A model generated the notes under the pieces. It had not been told where the DNA came from, did no database searches, and saw only the letters and a program-made list of their open reading frames with translations. Source: Silene conica (Eukaryota; Streptophyta; Magnoliopsida; Caryophyllales; Caryophyllaceae). From it: DNA of 64,000 nucleotides. The translations under genes and the position numbers were made by a program. Below, piece by piece: positions 44,481 through 55,384 of the stretch. Position 1 is the first letter of the stretch. Each line of letters starts with the position of its first letter. The DNA lies in NCBI GenBank assembly GCA_029255685.2, contig CM055315.2:31687501-31751500 (forward strand), in the 5' to 3' direction.

Positions 44481-45954
44481 TGATACCGTCGTTTGGTACC
44501 AAAAATAAATACCTAAGTACTACTAACAGAAGTCAGTGGTAAGCAGGGTCGATCTCCACAGGGAGGCAAGATATCTGTTCTAAGGTTCGTCTATCGGTCA
44601 CAGAAAGGGGGTATTGGGTTTGTATATCTAAACTAAAACAAAGGAAGAAAAAGGGTAAGGAAATAAAATTAGAGCAAGGAAAGAAATAGCTAAGACGACC
44701 GGTTCACCGTAATTAATTAAGGGTAGTAACAAGTTCTTAGATTAAACAATTTAAATATAATCCATGGGTTAGCGAAAATCTCCTTTCGGTCTCAATTCTC
44801 CCTAAGACAACAATAGCTTAGTTTTCGCCCTCACTACAATCCTAATGTGTTACTACATGCCTCACCCTTTCCAACCTTTCGTTCTAGGTCAAAGTTTACC
44901 GGATCAACTAGTTAAATGCGTCGACTCAAGTAACTAATCGCTATTATATGTAGCAAGTGACAACAAGTATTATATGAGAATAATCATAAAAATCGATTAC
45001 TAACTTTCATAATTACGGATCCGCTAAGTCTTAGCAAGAAAAACTACCTACGCATAATAAAAAAATAAATAAAAAATAAAAGAAATTAAGAATAAAGAGA
45101 AACTAAAATAAAGATTACCGATTGTTACTAAGGAAGAACATAGATCTGGAAAATGCGAAAGGAAAGGAAAACGGAGTTTCCTCCGTCTCCTCTCTACAGT
45201 AGAGCGTAAAGGAAAACCGAAATTTGAGAACTATTGACTAATGATCAATATGGAAAAGTTTTTAACCTAATCCTTATATAGGGAGATTAGGTTAACTTAA
45301 GTGTTTTAACCTAAAAACTGAAATTGCGGAAACTGTGGTTTAAGTGAGTTGTTCGATCGAGTGAAAAATCACTCAATCAAGTAGTTTTTCTTCCCAACGC
45401 CCTCGATCGAGTATGTCAAGGACTCGATTGAATACTTTCTCTATGGCAAATACTCGATCGAGTACTTCTTAGCGAGTAATTCTTACACTGCGCACTGAAC
45501 TTCAAACGGCTGCCATTTCTTCGTTACTCGTTCAAATGAAGTGTTTTTGGTGGTGTTGGAAAGCTAAGATTACAAGATTTCATCCCCAATTGGAATCACC
45601 TGATTATTTGTTGTAGAACTCGAGATATGGCTCTCCAAAGTAGGTACTAGCAAATTGAAGTTCTTCTTTGCTTGCTTAGCTTCCTTTCTCCATTGTGCGC
45701 ACCTCAAGTAGCTTTTCACTCGGACAATTAGCGCTTTCCAATGCTTGTAAGGCCCATTCCAACTTCCATCTTCTAAACATTGCTTACTTCTGACAAAGAG
45801 GAATGGTTTTCACGACTTTTACATACTTTCCTGCAAAACAAGAAGAAATATACAAAGAAGCAAAATAGGGGCAACATAGCGCATAAAACGCATGTAAATG
45901 CATGAAGATGCGTGCCAAAAGATATTAAGAAGTATACGAAATATGCACGCATCA
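44481..45954 (-). repeat. 3' LTR of the gag-only element
   Basis: Begins TGATACCGTCGTTTGGTACC. Differs from its partner by scattered transitions and by lacking about 51 bp inside the CTCGATCGAG cluster (45350-45470). Confidence 0.9.
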
Positions 45955-47639
45955 AATATCTCCAAACCAAACATTTGCTTGTCCTCAAGCAAACTAATGC
46001 AACTACAAGAACTAAAAAGAACTAACTAACTACCTAATGGAATGGAATCGCCTCTGAGCCAACTATAGGTTATATGTTAATTATCTAAATGCATAAGATC
46101 AGCCACCAAGAAGTTCAAATCCAAAAGCAACGAATTCATACATGTAATGAAAAACAACTTGGACAATAGACCTCAAATGACTTGTGTACTTTGGACTCTC
46201 CCGGGTCACTCTTCTCTCATCAAACATGGGTAAACATTTATGTGCAAGAGAAGAAGATAAGAAAATGAAGACACTCTCCTAACTGCGACCAACAAATCAT
46301 GCAATGCAACTGGTATGGAAAATGATTCTAATTACCGTACACACGCATATCAACCTTTCAATGACTATCACATGCCGAATACTTGTATGTAAGGTAAAAT
46401 GGGTAAGAAGAGGCAAAAAACAATATGGAAAAGAGGAGGTAACGACTCGAGCTATCTACCAAAACTAATCCAAAAGTGGAACCATCTATCTTACTCGCAA
46501 AAAAACTCAATGCCATGCTTGGCATACAACTCATACAACCACGGAACTTGAGACGGGCAAAAACATACTTAGCTTATTCTTTTTCTTTCTTTTCTTTTTT
46601 TCTTTTTTCAATTACCAAAAGGTATAATGATAAGCGCGGGAATGCATTTTTTTTCTTTCTTTTCTTTTCATTTTTCTTTCCATTTTTTTTCGTTTTCTTT
46701 TTCTGCTAAGTTCATGGGAAACAATCAACTCCGAGTTCAAGTTCCAACATACTCAAATTACCAACTCCAAAGTAAAATCCAAACCAAAACTAATGCAATG
46801 AACGTATACCACAAAACTACACTAAGCTAGCTCGACACAAGGTAGGGCTAAGATTTGGGTGTAGTTTATAGGTCAACTGGCAGTTTTTGGCTATATGTGG
46901 AGTTAAATGGGTGAAATGAGAAATGGGATATGCAAGTATTCTTCAAACATGTGATACCAACCACAAAACCATGAGTGTAGGCAAAAAGCAATCAAAAGTC
47001 ATACATGTGAAATGCGATGAAATGAAGGGAGTATTACTCTCAATCTTAGATAAACCGGTCATGAATGTCACCAGTTAGAGCCTCTAAAACTCGGAATTTT
47101 TTTAGTAGTTTGCCAAATACAAGTCAAGTCAAGTCCAAAAGTCTAAGTAAAATTTTTCAAAACGGAATTCGGGACATGCTAAATGGTTTTTTACTAAATG
47201 ATGGTGAAAAACTGCAAATAACAATCAAAACAGAAATCCTAGAAGGCAATATCATCATTGTAAACTCCATTCCGACTCGACTATTTGCAAAAATAAATGT
47301 GCATTTTTTTGTATTTTTGAATTTTTAAAGTGAAAAAGATAAATTAAAAGGAAAAGAAAAACGAAAAAATGCAAAAATTAAACGTGAATGCATGCAAAAA
47401 AAAAATGCAGACGCAAAAGGATGCATTACACCTCCCCAAACCAAAACAGACAATGTCCTCATTGGCTACAGCATACAAAGGGAATGGGGGTACACAACCT
47501 AATACATGTTACTATGGGGTATCTACATAAAACTATGGAAACAAAAACAAAAAGATGGAAAAAGGGAACAAGTAAACTTACGACCTCCCCAAACCGAACG
47601 AGAAAGTGAGGTTTTAGAGCAGAAATACCTTCGTACAGC

Positions 47640-47830
47640 AACGGATACCTCGATCGAGTGAAACGTCAGTGGGATCCTATTCGATCGAGTGAAATACAGT
47701 GGAAAACTCCTTGATCGAGTTCTCAGTGGGCTCAATCGAATAACCTGCACCAAGAGTCTACTCGATCGAGTGAAATGCAGTAGAAATTCACTCGATCGAA
47801 CAGATCATGGACTCGATCGAACAGATCACA
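47640..47830. repeat. CTCGATCGAG palindrome cluster 1
   Basis: About nine copies or near copies of CTCGATCGAG and TCGATCGA spaced 20-40 bp apart in non-coding DNA between the gag remnant and the 3' LTR. Confidence 0.88.
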
Positions 47831-48000
47831 GTTTCACAGCCTTCGACAGAAACTAAGGAAGAAATTCTACATTAACCACAGTCTTAAAATAGTAAAGAAA
47901 CCGAAAAATTATCCGAAAATTAACGAAAACATAAAACAATAAAATTCGGGTTGCCTCCCGGGTAGTGCTAGTTTTAGTGGGTCCTAGCTTGACCTTCTTT

Positions 48001-48447
48001 TCATCTACCACCAAAAAGTAATGGCCTCCAGCTAGGCTTCTGACTGAATGCAGTTATTTCATCCATCATGAGCTTCACTATTGTCCTCCTGATCACAGCA
48101 ACAGCAGGACAACGGCTTATCGCAGCGTAAAGCGCACTTCCATCGATTCTTTTTCGCACTTTCTTCTTTGGCGGGATGGAATATTTCGATCCCCTTCCCG
48201 TGTCCTTCAACCTTTCTAGACCTATACAAGAAGAAGTAATACAATGTTCCTCCAAATTGCTCCCAAACTGGGGCAGAGGCGTTAAATCAACAGTAGTAGA
48301 AAATTTAACGGAAGGTGTAGACCAAATCTCACCAAAATCAACAAAAGGAATGATAGTACCTTCTATTGAGCAGGAATGATCCTCGTTTACCTTCTCATCG
48401 TTGGTCGGGACAGAATCTGATGCCAAATCATCGCTGTCTGCAATCAC
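48001..48447 (-). CDS. Hypothetical 148-residue reading frame in the gag-only element
   Basis: Acidic N-terminus, then a Lys/Arg patch (PPKKKVRKR, about residues 93-101). No conserved retroelement motif is recognised. It lies downstream of the gag remnant on the element's coding strand. Could be an extra ORF of the parent element or chance. Confidence 0.3.
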   Translation of the reverse strand: MIADSDDLASDSVPTNDEKVNEDHSCSIEGTIIPFVDFGEIWSTPSVKFSTTVDLTPLPQFGSNLEEHCITSSCIGLERLKDTGRGSKYSIPPKKKVRKRIDGSALYAAISRCPAVAVIRRTIVKLMMDEITAFSQKPSWRPLLFGGR

Positions 48448-48640
48448 TGTGCTCGATCGAGCTACAAATTAAAGTCGCTCGATCGAGTAAATTCTTCACC
48501 ATGATCACTCGATCGAACATCATCAGCACTCGATCGAGTAACCTCCTCAACAAAACCCCTCGATCGAGAAAACTAGTTACTCGATCGAGTAAAATCCTCA
48601 TCAAAAGTGCTCGATCGAGTACTGTAACATGCTCGATCGT
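48445..48640. repeat. CTCGATCGAG palindrome cluster 2
   Basis: About ten copies of GCTCGATCGAG/ACTCGATCGAGT within 200 bp at the end of the gag remnant. The open frames here (for example 48428-48748) are translations of the repeat. Confidence 0.9.
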
Positions 48641-49180
48641 CCACTTCCTCCGCTGGTTCGTTCGACTGATCATGTAAACTGTTGTGGTCGAACTGGTCAT
48701 GTGCAGCGACATTGAAGACTTCCTCGAAATATGCATCGTACGCTTCATCTTCTAGCTCGGTTGTTATTTGAGCTACTTTTTGTATAAGACCCGTAATGGC
48801 AGCATTTCGCGATTCTTCAAATCGCTGCAACTGAAGAGCAAGCGTCGTTATTAGCAATTTCAGTTTATTCAACTCTTCATGGTGATCAGCGGGAGGTGGG
48901 TTTTGTTGTTGTGGCGGCGAAAAATTATAGGAGGGTTCTTGAAAGCTTCTTTGATAGTACGGATGTGGTGGTGTATAACTGCGGGTTGGGATCGGAGCAT
49001 ATTGACTTTGCTTAAGCTGTTGATAAGCATAAACTTGGCCAAGAGCTGCAAAACACTAGACTGCCTCGTGTCCCACAATACCACATCTCTCACAAAATAC
49101 CACATGGGGCTCCAGCGAACGGAACATAGGTGGCTCTCTAAAAGTACCGTCGATAGGACCTGTAAGACCTATCAAAGCAA
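48573..49180 (-). pseudogene. gag remnant with CCHC zinc knuckle
   Basis: One minus-strand frame reads CERCGIVGHEAV, a TAG at 49056-49058, then CFAALGQVYAYQQ, a Pro/Gln-rich linker and a Glu-rich helical C-terminus. The knuckle would be CX2CX4HX4C, with the stop occupying the position before the last Cys. Gag binds and packages element RNA. Upstream matrix and capsid regions are absent. Confidence 0.75.
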
Positions 49181-49273
49181 CACTAAAGAAGAAAATAAGA
49201 ACTGCCTCAAGGAATAAAATTACCTGAGATGAAAAGATATAAACAAAACAAAAAAACAGATAGGGCAATTGCC

Positions 49274-49291
49274 TCCCCGACAACGGCGCCA
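49274..49291 (-). promoter_or_regulatory. Primer-binding site, tRNA-Asp type
   Basis: On the plus strand TCCCCGACAACGGCGCCA; it matches the plant tRNA-Asp 3' end (recalled consensus) at 17 of 18 positions. Separated from the LTR by 5 bp. It sets the element's orientation. Confidence 0.85.
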
Positions 49292-49296
49292 AAATT

Positions 49297-50821
49297 TGAT
49301 ACTGTCGTTTGGTACCAAAAATAAATACCTAAGTACTACTAACAAAAGTCAGTGGTAAGCAGGGTCGATCTCCACAGGGAGGCAAGATATCTGTTCTAAG
49401 GTTCGTCTATCGGTCACAGAAAGGGGGTATTGGGTTTGTATAATCTAAACTAAAACAAAGGAAGAAAAAGGGTAAGGAAATAAAATTAGAGCAAGGAAAG
49501 AAATAGTTAAGACGACCGGTTCACCGTAATTAATTAAGCGTAGTAACAAGTTCTTAGATTAAACAATTTAAATATAATTCATGGGTTAGCGAAAATCTCC
49601 TTTCGGTCTCAATTCTCCCTAAGACAACAATAGCTTAGCTTTCGCCCTCACTACTGTCCTAATGTGTTACTACAGGCCTCACCATTTCCAACCTTTCGGT
49701 CTAGGTCAAAGTTTACCGGATCAAATAGTTAAATGCGTCGACTCAAGTAACTAACCCTATTATATGTAGCAAGTGACAACAAGTATTATATGAGAATAAT
49801 CATAAAAATCGATTACTAACTTTCATAATTACGGATCCGCTAAGTCTTAGCAAGAAAAACTACCTACGCATAATAAAAAAATAAATAAAAAATAAAAGAA
49901 ATTAAGAACAAAGAGAAACTAAAATAAAGATTACCGATTGATAATAAGGAAGAACATAGATCTGGAAAATGCGAAAGGAAAGGAGAACGGAGTTTCCTTC
50001 GTCTCCTCTCTACAGTAGAACGTAAAGGAAAACAGAAATTTGAGAACTACTGACTAATGATCATTATGGAAAAGTTGTTAACCTAATCCTTATATAGGGA
50101 GATTAGGTTAACTTAAGTGTTTTAACCTAAAAACTCAAATTGCGGAAACTGTGGTTTAAGTGAGTTGTTCGATCGAGTGAAAAATCACTCGATCGAGTAG
50201 TTTTTCTTCCCAAAGCCCTCGATCGAGTAAGTCAAGGACTCGATCGAACACTTTCTCTCTGGCAAATACTCGATCGAGCAAAAAAGCCCTCGATCGAGCA
50301 CTTTTCTTCTGATAACTCCTCGATCGAGTACTTCTCAGCGAATAATTCCTGCACTGCGCACTGAATTTCAAAACGGCTGCCATTTCTTCGTTACTCGTCC
50401 AAATAAAGCGTTTTTGGTGGCGTTGGAAAGCTAAGATGACAAGTTTTTATCTTCAATTGGAATGACCTGATTATCTGTTGTAGAACTCGATAAATGGCTC
50501 TCCAAAGTAGGTACTAGCAAATTGAAGTTCTTCTTTGCTTGCTTAGCTTCCTTTCTCCATTGTGCGCACCTCAAGTAGCTTTTCACTCCGACAATTAGCG
50601 CTTTCCAATGCTTGTAAGGCATATTCCAACTTCCATCTTCTAAACATAGCTTACTTCCGACAAAGAGGCATGGTTTTCGCGACTTTTACATACTTTCCTG
50701 CAAAACAACAGGAAATACACAAAGAAACAAAATAGGGGCAAAATAGCGCATAAAACGCATGTAAATGCATGAAGATGCATGCCAAAAGATACTAAGAAGT
50801 ATACGAAATATGCACGCATCA
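49297..50821 (-). repeat. 5' LTR of the gag-only element
   Basis: Partner of 44481-45954, with intact CTCGATCGAG copies at 50165-50335, including an extra ~51-bp segment. Confidence 0.9.
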
Positions 50822-50826
50822 CATGC

Positions 50827-51036
50827 TATGAATGCTTCAGCACCCTTATGGTCAATCTCCCTAAGAGCTTCTAGTGCATCCTCAAAATCAGGCTCATTGT
50901 ATGCCTTAGCACAATTCCAAAAATGAAGCTTCATTTCCTCACCCCTATAAGTTTTGTGCCAATTGGCAAAAATGTGCGTAGCACAATGCCTATGTTCTTC
51001 CCTAGGGAACTTCTTGGCAACCATTGGCAAGATACT
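50827..51036 (-). pseudogene. MULE transposase catalytic domain, second half
   Basis: After the 88-bp intron the frame opens SILPMVAKKFPREEHRHC, continues HIFANWHKTYRGEE (a classic MULE motif) and is cut by the LTR-element insertion after GAEAFIAC. It resumes at 44475. Confidence 0.85.
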
Positions 51037-51124
51037 CTGTCATGTAAACAAATATATTACTACACTTCACAAATACAAGAAGAATGCAACTAAAATTTAA
51101 AAAGCTAAATGTTAATAAACAGAC

Positions 51125-51960
51125 CTAATGTTGTTCTGAAATAATGGTCCACCCTTTTCCATTTTCTTCTTCCAAACTGGCTTTCAACTGTTGAAAAAAC
51201 CATTCATAGCTCTCATTATTCTCACCCTCAACAACTGCCCAAGTTAGAGGGAACATCTGCTCATTACCATCCCTTCCAATAGCAGATATTAATTGCCCTC
51301 CTAAGAATGTCTTCAAAAAGCATGCATCAACACATAATACTTTCCTACGTCCATGCATCCAACCTTGCTTGAGAGCATCAAAACAAACAAAGAACCTCTG
51401 AAATACTGCAGGGCTTGATGTTACAATAGGGTTGGTAAATAGGGTGAATGTACTAGTTGGGTTCCCTTGTTGAACAGCAGCTATGTAACTCCTTATTCTG
51501 CTATAGTGTTCTTTTATTGAACCATGAAGCAGTCTCTGTGCATAGTATGTGACTTTGCAGGCAAAGTCTTTCTTAATTAGAACCTTATATGCTTTCCTCA
51601 CACTTTCTATGATATCTTTGTCTGGCCAATGTGGATTGGCTTTGAACACATCAAGAAACTGTTTAGCTAGCCAAGTAGACTTAAGTTGCTTGTTACTTTC
51701 CATTGTCCTACGACAAGTGTGTTGAGAATCCACTGTTTTCACAACAAAAGTTGTTGTTTTATTGTCCCAGCTACCATATAGCTTGAATGGACAGCCCTTT
51801 CTACATCTTACCCTAAGCTTTTTTCCATGTTTTTTTCACTAATATCAAAGGTGAGATCCTTACCTTGAGCTACTACGTACCTTATCACTGACTCTTTGAA
51901 CAAATCAGTTGTTGGGAATCGAGTACCTACAAACCATTTCAATTTTGTGTAGTTAGTTCT
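51125..51960 (-). pseudogene. MULE DNA-binding region and catalytic domain, first half
   Basis: FVGTRFPTTDLFKESVIRY and VRCRKGCPF mark the Mutator DNA-binding region, interrupted by an A-run frameshift near 51836. The DDE-type fold follows: VLCVDACFLK with the first catalytic Asp, and WAVVEGENNESYEWFFQ. It ends WTIISEQH then TAG; in relatives this motif is SD(R/Q)QKG, so the second acidic position is Glu here and the Lys codon has become a stop. Confidence 0.85.
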
Positions 51961-51968
51961 ATCATTAA

Positions 51969-52856
51969 TCACTGTGACACTACTACTCTCTCTCTTTTAC
52001 CAGGCACACTCTCCTCATCACTCTCACCATGAGTGTCCTCATCTCCACTCTTATCATAATCACTGAGGTGCACCTCAGAAATCTGTGAAGAACTAGCTTT
52101 ATTCTGGTTAGAGAGCTTACCAAATGCAGCTTCAGTTTCTAGTTGATGTGCAATCTTTAAAGCATTTGCATTCCAAACTGACAGTTTCAACCTTGCTTCC
52201 TGTAACTCATCATCATCTCCCAAATCATCAAATAATCCTTCTCCCTCTTCAATTGTCTCCTCTTCTTCACCCTCACTTAAATCATCATCATCACTATCTC
52301 CAACATCCTCTTCAAGAACATAACCTGGATTATCCTCTTCTTCACCCTCATCACTCACCTCATCAAGCAAATCAGTTGATTTATTCAAACATGCTTTATC
52401 AACAAGTTCTTCATAATCATTAAATAGATCTGCTACTGTAATATTATTAAAATCAAAAGATGATCCATGAATGTCAATTTCTGATGTTTGGGTTAGTTGT
52501 ATATGTTGAACAGTTGGAGTTCTTTTTAGAGAGGCTTCTTCTGAGTATTTTTGTGAAATTTCATATATCAATCTGGGTGAGCTTCTAAGAGTTTTTATTA
52601 TTTGAGTATGTGAGGTTGATTTATGAGCAAGTGATATTGGTTTAGAAGTAGGTGAGGTTGATTTATGAGCAGCTGAAGTTGGTTTAGAAGTAACTGGGGT
52701 TGGTTGTTTTAGGGTTGTATTTGAAGCAGATGACTCAGGTGGTCCCTCCTTTTCAAAAGCATTTCTCTTACTTTTGACCTCAATCTTTCTCCTAGGTATT
52801 AACTTTGCTTGTTTAATAACTACATTACTATTACCAACTTCTTCTATCCAAACCAT
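51969..52856 (-). pseudogene. MULE transposase acidic linker
   Basis: Ser/Thr/Pro-rich N-terminal half with internal repeats (TSKPTSAAHKSTS), then a strongly acidic stretch rich in Asp and Glu. It matches in position the variable linker between the N-terminal segment and the DNA-binding region of plant MULE transposases. Ends by a frameshift in a GA run. Confidence 0.7.
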
Positions 52857-52947
52857 TAACTAACCAACATCTTTCTCAGGTATGGCATAACATTCAATAA
52901 CAACTCGTTGCACCTCAGCCAAACTACATATAATATGTGCATCTTAA

Positions 52948-53163
52948 TCATAAAAAGCTCTCCTTAATCCTTCTCTTGCATTCAAAAAGAATATACCATC
53001 TACATCCTTTTTTAAAACCGTCACATTTTTCAGCTTCTTCAATTAAAGAAAACCACTCCATCTCATCATGATCTATACCTACTGTCCTAAAAGTCCTACC
53101 CATATATGTCAAATTTTGTTCATCCCTTCTAAAGTAGCCACCATACCAGAACTTCAATGTCAC
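52948..53163 (-). pseudogene. MULE transposase N-terminal segment
   Basis: FWYGGYFRRDEQNLTYMG followed by DEMEWFSLIEEAEKCG-like residues is the standard N-terminal domain of plant MULE transposases. Likely followed by an intron before the linker. Confidence 0.75.
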
Positions 53164-53669
53164 GGTGTTTGACTTACGACCCTAAATAATAATAACATTA
53201 TAAGAATATCAATTATATAAAAAATCAAAATTAATTGAATTGGGCGAATACACAGCATCAATAAACCCTAATTATAACCAGTAAAAGGGGAAAACTAACA
53301 AAATTACTTGATAAATTGCAAATCCAATTGACAATAACATTAAAAAGGAGAACATAATAATAATCAAAGAATCAAAATACAGTAAAGAAATAATTATATG
53401 GATAAACATTACCTCTGTCATTGTGAACCACCAGATTTTTGTGCGTGAAATATTGAAGAAGAAGACGCTAAGGCGAAGATGTTATGGCGCATAAGGCTTG
53501 TGAGGTTCTTCATCAATGGCGTATTGAAGAAGGTGAAGCTGAATTGGTAAGGTGAATTGGAAAGGTGAATGTTTGAAAGGAAAATGGGTTAAAACTTAGA
53601 GTAAATAAATTAAAACATAAAGGTGACCTGCTTATCAGGTCACCAGTCACTTTGTTATAATATAGGCAT

Positions 53670-53750
53670 GGGTGTTACATTGTTAGTAATAATGGTAGTT
53701 AAAACATAGTTTGATGTATTTTGAGCAGTAGAACCATAGTTTGGAGTATT
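53670..53750 (-). repeat. MULE right terminal inverted repeat
   Basis: Reverse complement of 42261-42341 with two mismatches; its outer edge meets the gypsy LTR start at 53751 without a gap. Confidence 0.9.
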
Positions 53751-54782
53751 TGTAACATCCCAATATTTCGGGACTTGGAAGTTTAAAGATTTTAAGTTCA
53801 AGTTCGAGAAATAAATTATATTTCGTAATTCTTGGTATTTCATTTAAATAACTGATAAATTTATGTGAAATTATTTTAAAGGATTTAAATAAGACTTCAT
53901 CTAATTGCGTAATTTACGTCTTAGCAATTTAATTTCATAGTCCGAAAATATTTATATCGTCTTAAGTTTATAGTGACCTTAAGTCGGTGTTCTTAGCTTA
54001 AACCGTCTTAAAACTTGTCTTATGGGCCTAACTTGCTATGGACCCATTTCCCCTCTTTTTCCTCACAAAACCCTAACCCCACCATGCTCTACCTCACTCC
54101 TCATTTTCATTTTTCAGATTTGTAAACATAACCACAAACACCATTCTTATGAATTTCTCCTTCAATCTTAAAATGCTCATAGAATCTTCGTTTCTTATCC
54201 GATTGAGACGATTTTTGCGGCCACGGATTCCTCTTCTCGAGCCCGTCGATTTAAGGTAATCAATCTTGCAATTTGTGACAGTTGGATTTTCGGACTGTTC
54301 ACTTAATTTCGAAATTCGTGATTTTCTTCGATGTTTGTGTTGTTTTAGGCGGTGTTTGTGTTAACCCGGAAGAGGGCTTGGTGATTATTGAGCGAGATCT
54401 CGAAGGTTTTGCTAAGTAAAGGTGACGATAATGAGAAACTCGGCCTTTATTGTGATATTAGCATGTTTCTTGACTTTGATGGTTATAGTTTCTGATTTTG
54501 TGCATAGTATTTGTAGTTAAGGCTTAGAATCATGCTAGGAATACATGAGAATGACGTTCACATGCTTTGATTGTGTTTTATATGCTTAGATGATGAAATT
54601 TCAGAAATTCAATGCTTAAGACGGATACAAAGTATGAACTTGTTGAGGCTTTATTGTGGAAATTGGTACTTGCTTTTGATGCATAGGAGTCTTATAGATG
54701 CTGGGTAATGTATGAATGTTGGAATTTTGGAAGTTTAGAATCGATTTGTGAAGATTTGAGTCTTATAGGAAATGTTGCGTTT

Positions 54783-55105
54783 TTCGTGCAGGGACTCTGA
54801 GCCGGTAGGCTGACCGGCAGCCGGTCGGCCGGGTCAGAGTCATAGTTGAGTTTTTGAATGCGTAAGTTGGGGAAGGAATCCTGAGCCGGCAGGTCGGCCG
54901 CCGGTCGACCGGCTCAGAATCCCTTCTTAGTGTTGGAAAATGTTGAGAAAGGCATTGGGAGGGACTCCCAGCCGGCAGACCGGCAGACGGTCCACCGGCT
55001 GAGAGCCTCTTCTCCTTGTTTTCAGAATTTCGAATAATGGCATAGGAAGGGACTCCCAGCCGGCTGACCGGCAGACGGCCCCAGACCGGCTGAGAGCCCA
55101 TGTTC
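54783..55105. repeat. GC-rich CCGG palindromic islands (four units)
   Basis: Four units of about 45-50 bp, centred near 54810, 54895, 54990 and 55075, combine CTGAGCCGG, GACCGGCAG and CCGGCTGAGAG. Each can fold with outer stems such as GACTCTGA/TCAGAGTC or CTGAGCCGG/CCGGCTCAG. Related shorter islands lie near 55240 and 56040. The surrounding DNA is AT-rich. Confidence 0.85.
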
Positions 55106-55384
55106 TCATTAAACAGTTTATAACTTTCGAATGGTTAATCGGTTTTGTTTGAGATTCGTTCCGTGTACCTGACATGTGTGTTTGAGGTCCCCGGAGGATG
55201 GGCGACACTATATTGGGTTCGGGAATGGAGAGAGGATAGAGACCCCCCGGTCGGGTAACCGAAATGGAAACCGGCTCTCCCTCATCTTAGTTCCCGGGAT
55301 CAATTAAGTGTTGTTTAGTGATATAAAAGATTAGAACTATAGGTTAGTTTCTGTCTTTGGATGATATTGTATTGATGCGTGTTA

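Larger units (their letters stand above)
44481..50821 (-). mobile_element. Non-autonomous Ty3/gypsy LTR element with gag remnant (6.3 kb)
   Basis: LTRs of 1474 bp (44481-45954) and 1525 bp (49297-50821) both start TGATAC and end GCATCA. CATGC is duplicated at 44476-44480 and 50822-50826. A tRNA-Asp-type primer-binding site lies beside the right LTR, so the element points to the minus strand. The 3.3-kb interior has a zinc-knuckle gag fragment but no protease, reverse transcriptase or integrase, as in large retrotransposon derivatives. The primer site suggests the Tat/Athila branch. Confidence 0.9.
43497..53163 (-). pseudogene. MuDR-type transposase gene, split and frameshifted
   Basis: Read on the minus strand, the pieces follow the plant MULE transposase order. 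These are an N-terminal WYGGYFRRD segment (52948-53163), an acidic linker (51969-52856), the Mutator DNA-binding region with VRCRKGCPF (about 51790-51960), the catalytic region (51125-51742), an intron (51037-51124), the second half of the catalytic fold (50827-51036 and 44300-44475), a SWIM zinc finger (43967-44293) and a C-terminal CCHC/AT-hook region (43497-43868). Lesions: a slip in a GA run near 51985, a one-base deficit in an A run near 51836, a TAG at the exon end near 51125, and the LTR-element insertion at 44481-50821. The source of transposition must be elsewhere. Confidence 0.85.
42261..53750 (-). mobile_element. Mutator-like element (MULE) carrying transposase and zf-GRF genes
   Basis: Inverted termini of 81 bp (42261-42341 and 53670-53750) differ at only two positions, with weaker similarity for another 50 bp inward. 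Inside are a minus-strand MuDR-type transposase and a plus-strand zf-GRF gene at the left end. The 6.3-kb LTR element at 44481-50821 interrupts the transposase. Without it the element is about 5.1 kb. No 9-bp duplication is found: ATTGACAAC lies left and TGTAACATC right, because the right end abuts a gypsy LTR. Confidence 0.85.

Noticed and set aside
48428..48748. Ser/Arg-rich frames over the palindrome cluster
   Set aside because: Produced by CTCGATCGAG repeats; the gag remnant frame explains the segment better.
52124..52423. 99-residue His/Leu-rich plus-strand frame
   Set aside because: Antisense shadow of the acidic transposase linker.
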